Shown in pieces: positions 33,270 to 38,101 of a DNA stretch of 38,101 nt. The stretch spans positions 1-38,101 of the forward strand of contig JADIMJ010000086.1 in the NCBI GenBank assembly GCA_017694835.1, written 5' to 3'. How positions within the stretch are numbered: the first letter of the stretch is position 1; the number at the start of each line of letters is the position of its first letter. Both the position numbers and the translations under genes were made by a program. Under the pieces are notes generated by a model, which saw nothing but the letters and a program-made list of their open reading frames with translations, searched no databases and was not told the DNA's origin. The DNA comes from Candidatus Cryptobacteroides gallistercoris. GTDB lineage: Bacteria > Bacteroidota > Bacteroidia > Bacteroidales > UBA932.

Positions 33270-36251
33270 ATGAACACTATAGAACCCGTCAATCTCAAAG
33301 AACTTGACCACACTGACTACGAGTCCCTCATCAAGTTCAGAATCAAGAAGATACTGATGATTTGCAGCCATTATGACGCCTTCATCCTCGAAGAGGACGG
33401 GCAGATTGACGTGCAGATCTACAGGGAATACATTGAACTGAACCTGTCGAACCCGCCGCAGTTTGTCTGGGCGACCACGGCATCTGAAGCCAGGAAGATG
33501 ATTGACAGGGACCCCGGCATCGACATGGTCATCTGCATGTACAATGTCGGTGACAAGGACGTGTTCACTTTCGCCAATTATCTCAAGACTCTGGGGCGCG
33601 ACATTCCTTTCGTGCTTCTCACGCATTTCTCAAGGGAGATATACCGCAGGCTGTCTCTTCAGGACACTTCCTCCGTCGACATGACATTCAGCTGGCACGG
33701 CAACACTGACCTGATAGTAGCAATCGTCAAGCTGTTCGAGGACCAGAAGAATGCCGAGGTCGACATCCTCGGAATCGGTGTCCAGGCAATTCTTCTGGTG
33801 GAGGATTCGGTCAGGTATTATTCCACCTATCTTCCGGAGCTCTACCGCATGGTGCTGCTCCAGAGCGCGGAATTCCTCAAGGAGACGCTGAATGACCAGC
33901 AGAAGAAGGCACGCAAGCGCTCCAGGCCCAAAATCCTGCTTGCGACCAATTATGAGGATGCCGACATGCTCTACAGGAAATACAAGAGGAACATTCTCGG
34001 CGTCATTTCAGATGTCGGATTCGTGCTTCACCGGAACGACCCTCCGGAGACCGAAAAGGCGGATGCGGGAATCGATCTTGTCAGGATGATAAAGGCCGAC
34101 GACCCTTACATGCCCGTTTTGCTGCAGTCATCGCAGGAGAGCATTGAAGAAGTCGCGCGGGGACTGGGCGTAGGTTTCCTGAGGAAATATTCCAAGACAC
34201 TGATGCTCCAGCTCTCGGAATACATGAAAGAAGAGTTCGCCTTCGGAGACTTTGTCTTCAGGGACAAGAACAGAATCGAATACGGACGTGCCGCAAATCT
34301 CAAGGAACTTGAGCATTGCATCAGGGAAATTCCGGATGAAGTGCTGCTTCACAACACGTCGAGGAACATGCTGTCCAAATGGTTCTTCGCCCGGGGACTC
34401 TTTACGCTTGCGAACAGATTCAGGAAGGTCCAGGACAGCCATTTTGCAAGCACGGATGAGCTCAGGGCCTATGTGACGCAGGAAATCCACGATTACCATG
34501 CCCTTACGGGCAGAGGCGTGATAGCGCATTTTGACAAGGACACATATGAGAAATACATCTGGTTCGCCCGTGTCGGAGAAGGCTCGCTCGGAGGCAAGGC
34601 AAGAGGGCTGGCATTTCTCAACAGCCTCATACTCAAGCACCGGCTGACGGACAAGTATCCTGGAATCAAAGTGTCCATTCCGAGGACAATTGTCATCGCC
34701 ACCGATTATTTCGACCAGTTTGTCCTGGAGAACGGCCTGCAGTATGTGATAGACTCTGAGATTTCCGATGATGAAATACTGTCGGAATTCGTGGCCTCTC
34801 GCCTTCCCGAGGAGCTTGTGGAGGAGCTCAAGGTGTTTGTCTCGACCGTCAGGAGCCCGCTTGCGGTGAGGTCCAGCTCCAAGCTTGAAGACAGCAATTA
34901 CCAGCCTTTTGCCGGTGTATATTCCACATACATGGTCCCATTGACAGAGAATATGGACCAGATGCTACGAATGCTCGGAAAAGCCATCAAGAGCGTATAT
35001 GCCTCCGTATTCTTCAACGGCAGCAGGACATATATCCAGACCACAGGCAACCTCTTGAGCGAAGAGAAGATGGCCGTGGTCATCCAAAGCATCTGCGGAA
35101 CTGAATACGACGGCCTGTACTACCCTATGCTCTCCGGTGTCGCAAGGTCGGTGAATTTCTATCCGATCGGAAGTGAAAAGCCTGATGACGGGATAGTCAA
35201 CCTCGCCTTCGGTCTCGGCAAGACTGTTGTGGACGGAGGCAGCACCCTGCGCTTCAGCCCGAAGTACCCGAAGAAGATTCTTCAGCTTTCAGACCCGAAG
35301 CTCGCCATGCGCGACACGCAGAAGATGTTGTATGCGCTTGACCTCAGGCCGGGCGCCTTCAAGATATCGCGCAATGACGGCATCAACCTGGCGCACGAGC
35401 CCGTCGCGGAAATCCTCAGGACATATCCCTATCCTGAACTTGTCGCATCCACATTCAGTGCCGCAGACAACAGGATGGTCCCCGGCACGGCCGTCTCCGG
35501 GCCGAGAGTCATATCATTCGACTCCATACTGAAATACGGGCGCTTTCCTCTTGCCAAAGTAATCTCGGACCTGCTGGAAATATGCAAGAAGGAACTGATG
35601 AGCGACGTGGAGATGGAGTTCGCAGCCGATGTCATTCCGGAGTCGGAAGGAGCCGCCTGCGTCCTGAAACTGCTCCAGATAAGGCCGATCAGTGAATATC
35701 TGGACGACAAGGACACCGATGTCGGTGAAGTGGCCTCCGGGCTCGGCACTATCCTCGTGTCGTCTTCAAAGGCCCTCGGTTCCGGCCGCATTCCGGGAAT
35801 GAAGCATATCATGTACATAAGTCCGGAGAAATTCGACAGTGCCCGGACCCGTGAGATGAAGGCTGAAATTGCGGAATTCAATGCGCAGATGAAGAAAGAA
35901 GGCAAGGCATACATGCTTGTCGGGCCCGGAAGATGGGGCTCCTCGGACCCGTGGCTCGGTGTCCCTGTCATCTGGGAAGAAATTTCGGAGGCGCGGCTGA
36001 TAGTGGAATGCGGTATTCCGGGCTATCAGATAGAGCCGAGCCAGGGCACGCATTTTTTCCAGAACATAACTTCGCTTGGAATAGGCTATCTCACTGTCAA
36101 TACGGTCACCGGCGACGGCTCAGTCGACACGGGGGCAATCGAATCCCTGCCATGTACCGCCCGGGGCCAGTTCGTCAGTGTGCATGAGACACCCGTTGAA
36201 ATCACTGCATTCATAGACAGGTCGTCCAACAGGGCAGTGGCCGGACTATAA
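33270..36251 (+). CDS. Receiver-like / PEP-synthase ATP-grasp fusion protein
   Basis: A 993-residue cytosolic protein of a conserved but uncharacterised Bacteroidota type. The first roughly 380 residues contain two response-regulator-like alpha/beta units (ILMICSHYDAFILEED..., VICMYNVGD, and PKILLATNYEDADMLYRKY). The centre is a pyruvate phosphate dikinase/PEP synthase nucleotide-binding domain: GSLGGKARGLAFL from about residue 437, VRSSSKLED at 533-541, FAGVYST, FGLGKTVVDGG and LQIRPI near 805. The phosphohistidine swivel domain and the PEP-binding barrel of true PEP synthase are missing. They are replaced by about 185 residues with VGPGRWGSSDPWLGVPV. It could therefore be a phosphotransferase acting on another partner, or an ATP-sensing regulator. 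It overlaps the convergent amylase gene by 6 bases. Confidence 0.85.
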   Translation: MNTIEPVNLKELDHTDYESLIKFRIKKILMICSHYDAFILEEDGQIDVQIYREYIELNLSNPPQFVWATTASEARKMIDRDPGIDMVICMYNVGDKDVFTFANYLKTLGRDIPFVLLTHFSREIYRRLSLQDTSSVDMTFSWHGNTDLIVAIVKLFEDQKNAEVDILGIGVQAILLVEDSVRYYSTYLPELYRMVLLQSAEFLKETLNDQQKKARKRSRPKILLATNYEDADMLYRKYKRNILGVISDVGFVLHRNDPPETEKADAGIDLVRMIKADDPYMPVLLQSSQESIEEVARGLGVGFLRKYSKTLMLQLSEYMKEEFAFGDFVFRDKNRIEYGRAANLKELEHCIREIPDEVLLHNTSRNMLSKWFFARGLFTLANRFRKVQDSHFASTDELRAYVTQEIHDYHALTGRGVIAHFDKDTYEKYIWFARVGEGSLGGKARGLAFLNSLILKHRLTDKYPGIKVSIPRTIVIATDYFDQFVLENGLQYVIDSEISDDEILSEFVASRLPEELVEELKVFVSTVRSPLAVRSSSKLEDSNYQPFAGVYSTYMVPLTENMDQMLRMLGKAIKSVYASVFFNGSRTYIQTTGNLLSEEKMAVVIQSICGTEYDGLYYPMLSGVARSVNFYPIGSEKPDDGIVNLAFGLGKTVVDGGSTLRFSPKYPKKILQLSDPKLAMRDTQKMLYALDLRPGAFKISRNDGINLAHEPVAEILRTYPYPELVASTFSAADNRMVPGTAVSGPRVISFDSILKYGRFPLAKVISDLLEICKKELMSDVEMEFAADVIPESEGAACVLKLLQIRPISEYLDDKDTDVGEVASGLGTILVSSSKALGSGRIPGMKHIMYISPEKFDSARTREMKAEIAEFNAQMKKEGKAYMLVGPGRWGSSDPWLGVPVIWEEISEARLIVECGIPGYQIEPSQGTHFFQNITSLGIGYLTVNTVTGDGSVDTGAIESLPCTARGQFVSVHETPVEITAFIDRSSNRAVAGL

Positions 36252-38101
36252 TTCATTTTCCGGGCAGAGCCGGATGATGACCCCGTCCATCGCCGGCACA
36301 TGCACATTGAGAGTCATATCCGGGTTCAGGCTTTCCGTGACAGGCATCCCCAGCCAGTCGAAAGCATGGGCGGGTATCCTTATTTTCATGTCAGCGTCCT
36401 TTGCTGAGAAATTGACGGCTATCAGAAGCGTTTCCTCCTCATGGTCGCGCAGCCAGGCGAAATGCCGGTCTTTGTCAAAGCCTTCTGAGGAGAAGTTGCA
36501 GTAGCACAGGTCATATGTCGTCCCGGATACAATGGCAGGGTCAGAGGAAGCAAAGCGGAGCGCATTGCTGTAGCGCAGGAATATGTCCGCATTCCTGTCC
36601 CGGTTGGAGACGACTTTTCCCGATTCGTCGGCATATTCCCTGTATCCGCCTGATGATATCATCTTTGCAAGTCTGGTGACAGACGCTGGAGTCCACCAGT
36701 CAAAGATGCTTGTCCTGCCGTCCTTTCCGCTGAATCCCTCTTCGTCCATTCCGCGCTCCCCCACCTCTTCTCCGAAATACAGCATGAACGGCGCCCGGTT
36801 GAAATACAGGGAAACATACAGTGCCGCAAATGAATTGGCGGCATCCTTTCCGAAGAAATCCGATGCGAACCTCTGTTCGTCATGATTTTCCAGGAAATTG
36901 AGCATATACGGCTGGCAGTCACCGAGGAATTGCCAGTTGCGGGTAATTCCTCTTGCCGACTGCCACAGCTCCACCGGCATCCCGTTGTCGTTGACATTCT
37001 TGTCCACAATGGTCCTGAGGGTATCGTACAGCCCTGACTTGTCGTAGAGATAGTCAAACCCGACTTCCCTTATATATTTCTTGTAGAGATCCTTTTTGTA
37101 GACTTCCGCTATGAATGTCACTGCCGGATACTCCTCTTTCACCTTGGCAATCATCCATCTGAAGAACTCTGACGGAACAAGCTCAACCATGTCGCACCTG
37201 AACCCGTCCACTCCTTTGGAAACCCAGAATCTGATGATAGACAACATCTTGTCCCAAGTCGGACTATGGGAGTCACAATAATTGATTTTTATTGTCTCAT
37301 ACCAGTCGTTCTGGCCCGGAGATGCACTGTAGCAATTGTTCCCGGTGGCTCTTGCCGGAGTTTCCCTGTACGGGAGCAGGAGTTCCCCGTACTGATGCAG
37401 GAATGCCCGATATTGTGCAAGACTGTTGCCGGGACCTGTGCCTGATGCATGGCCGGCCAGCTCCCGAGCCTTTCTCCCCGCCTGTTCAACCAGCCATTGC
37501 GGCACTATCCTGTATTCACGGGAAAAATCCATGTCAAGCAGAGCCCGGCACTCCAGGCTGAATTCCCCGGCGTCCGGAAGCTTCAGTGTCTCGCCCGGAT
37601 AATAGAAAAAGTCATTGTCAGGACTCCAGTGGACGCTCCTGTCATCGTTTTCCCCGAGAACAGGTTCGTCCGCCGCGGACCTTGACTGCCTGGACACTTT
37701 CCCGTAGTCCCTGGCTACATGGTTGGGCACGAAGTCCAGGATGACTTTCAGTCCGGCATCATGAGTCCTTTTTACAAGAGCCTCGAATTCCTCCATCCTC
37801 CTGTCCGAATCATCGGCAAGATATGGATTTACGTCGTAGTAGTCCTCTATGGCATACGGGGAACCGGCCTCACCCTTGACGACCTGGGGATGAGAGGGCA
37901 CGCAGCCTTGCGAAGCGGCCTTGGTCGAATGCCTTATGATTCCCGTAAACCATACATGGGAACAGCCCAGCCACCTGATGTACTCAAGCGTCGGGCTGTC
38001 AATGTCAGAAAATTTCCCTGTGCCGTTGTCCTCGAGCGAACCTCTCATGCGGAGTCCCCCCCTTTTGTCCCCCCAGAGTCTCGGGAGCATCTGGTATATG
38101 A
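36246..38101 (-). CDS. GH13 alpha-amylase-family glycoside hydrolase (5' end beyond window)
   Basis: At least 617 residues of a GH13 retaining glycosidase acting on alpha-1,4-glucans or related oligosaccharides. The (beta/alpha)8 motifs are complete: region I VILDFVPNH, region II GVDGFRCDM (nucleophile Asp), region III TFIAEVY (acid/base Glu) and region IV FLENHDEQ (transition-state Asp). A C-terminal beta domain follows (ETLLIAVNFSAKDADM...). The reading frame stays open to the right edge with IYQ before the methionine at 38090, matching the usual (V)IYQ-x-(F/L)PRL start of the catalytic domain, so that methionine is internal and the true start lies outside. No signal peptide is visible in the part seen, so the cellular location is unknown. 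Its stop overlaps the end of the convergent ATP-grasp gene. Confidence 0.93.
   Translation of the reverse strand, partial: IYQMLPRLWGDKRGGLRMRGSLEDNGTGKFSDIDSPTLEYIRWLGCSHVWFTGIIRHSTKAASQGCVPSHPQVVKGEAGSPYAIEDYYDVNPYLADDSDRRMEEFEALVKRTHDAGLKVILDFVPNHVARDYGKVSRQSRSAADEPVLGENDDRSVHWSPDNDFFYYPGETLKLPDAGEFSLECRALLDMDFSREYRIVPQWLVEQAGRKARELAGHASGTGPGNSLAQYRAFLHQYGELLLPYRETPARATGNNCYSASPGQNDWYETIKINYCDSHSPTWDKMLSIIRFWVSKGVDGFRCDMVELVPSEFFRWMIAKVKEEYPAVTFIAEVYKKDLYKKYIREVGFDYLYDKSGLYDTLRTIVDKNVNDNGMPVELWQSARGITRNWQFLGDCQPYMLNFLENHDEQRFASDFFGKDAANSFAALYVSLYFNRAPFMLYFGEEVGERGMDEEGFSGKDGRTSIFDWWTPASVTRLAKMISSGGYREYADESGKVVSNRDRNADIFLRYSNALRFASSDPAIVSGTTYDLCYCNFSSEGFDKDRHFAWLRDHEEETLLIAVNFSAKDADMKIRIPAHAFDWLGMPVTESLNPDMTLNVHVPAMDGVIIRLCPENEL

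Noticed and set aside
33270..36251. Functional PEP synthase or pyruvate phosphate dikinase
   Set aside because: Neither the GGxxSHAAI-type phosphohistidine motif nor the PEP-binding barrel can be found in the 993 residues.
1..38101. Mobile element, prophage, CRISPR array, toxin-antitoxin pair, rRNA or tRNA
   Set aside because: No transposase, integrase or phage genes, no regularly spaced repeats beyond the single 13-base pair, and no cloverleaf-like sequences were seen in the short intergenic gaps.

Overview
The window looks like a chromosomal segment of a gut-type Bacteroidota, most likely Rikenellaceae/Alistipes-like. The support is: repeated Bacteroidota promoter signatures (TAnnTTTG near -7 with a TTG/TTTG element about 20 bases upstream), GldL- and GldM-type motor proteins, a TamL-type lipoprotein-barrel protein, a DUF5723-type outer-membrane protein, and a predicted cysteate synthase, an enzyme expected in sulfonolipid-making Bacteroidota. 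The genus is inference. I see no insertion sequence, phage, CRISPR array, rRNA or tRNA. Genes are tightly packed and no gene-free stretch exceeds about 250 bases.

Layout: (1) 1-2684, queA and a PlsC/PlsB-like acyltransferase, each with its own promoter. (2) 2697-9999, minus strand, a seven-gene run transcribed from about 10030: HdrC-, HdrB- and HdrA-like proteins, a second HdrC-like ferredoxin, a fused cytochrome-b/ferredoxin/double-CCG protein (DsrMK/HdrDE-like), cysteate synthase and an MscS-type channel. (3) 10130-15799: an NfeD membrane protease, then on the minus strand rlmD, a Na/phosphate symporter with PhoU domain, and two small membrane proteins. (4) 16048-19477: a large lipoprotein and a DUF5723-type barrel protein behind a near-consensus promoter. 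(5) 19507-24014, minus strand: an A-type flavodiiron protein, and a pyk / GNAT / two-small-barrel-protein operon. (6) 24272-28012 onward: rarA, tamL and arginine decarboxylase. (7) 29523-36251: an OmpA-like barrel protein, GldL, GldM, a SpoU-type methyltransferase and a receiver/ATP-grasp protein in one close-packed run. (8) 36246 to the right edge: a GH13 alpha-amylase cut by the window end.

Two regions stand out. The Hdr-like run has the order C1-B1-A-C2-(cytochrome b fused to B2-like CCG domains), recalling the sHdr systems that oxidise sulfane sulfur to sulfite, and it ends in an enzyme whose expected co-substrate is sulfite. It could be a dedicated sulfite-supply or redox module for sulfonolipid synthesis. 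The second is a compact OmpA-GldL-GldM unit with no GldK or GldN, preceded by an exact 13-base direct repeat spaced 21 bases; it may be a minimal proton-driven motor used for something other than standard type IX secretion. Both functional readings are inference from gene content and order.
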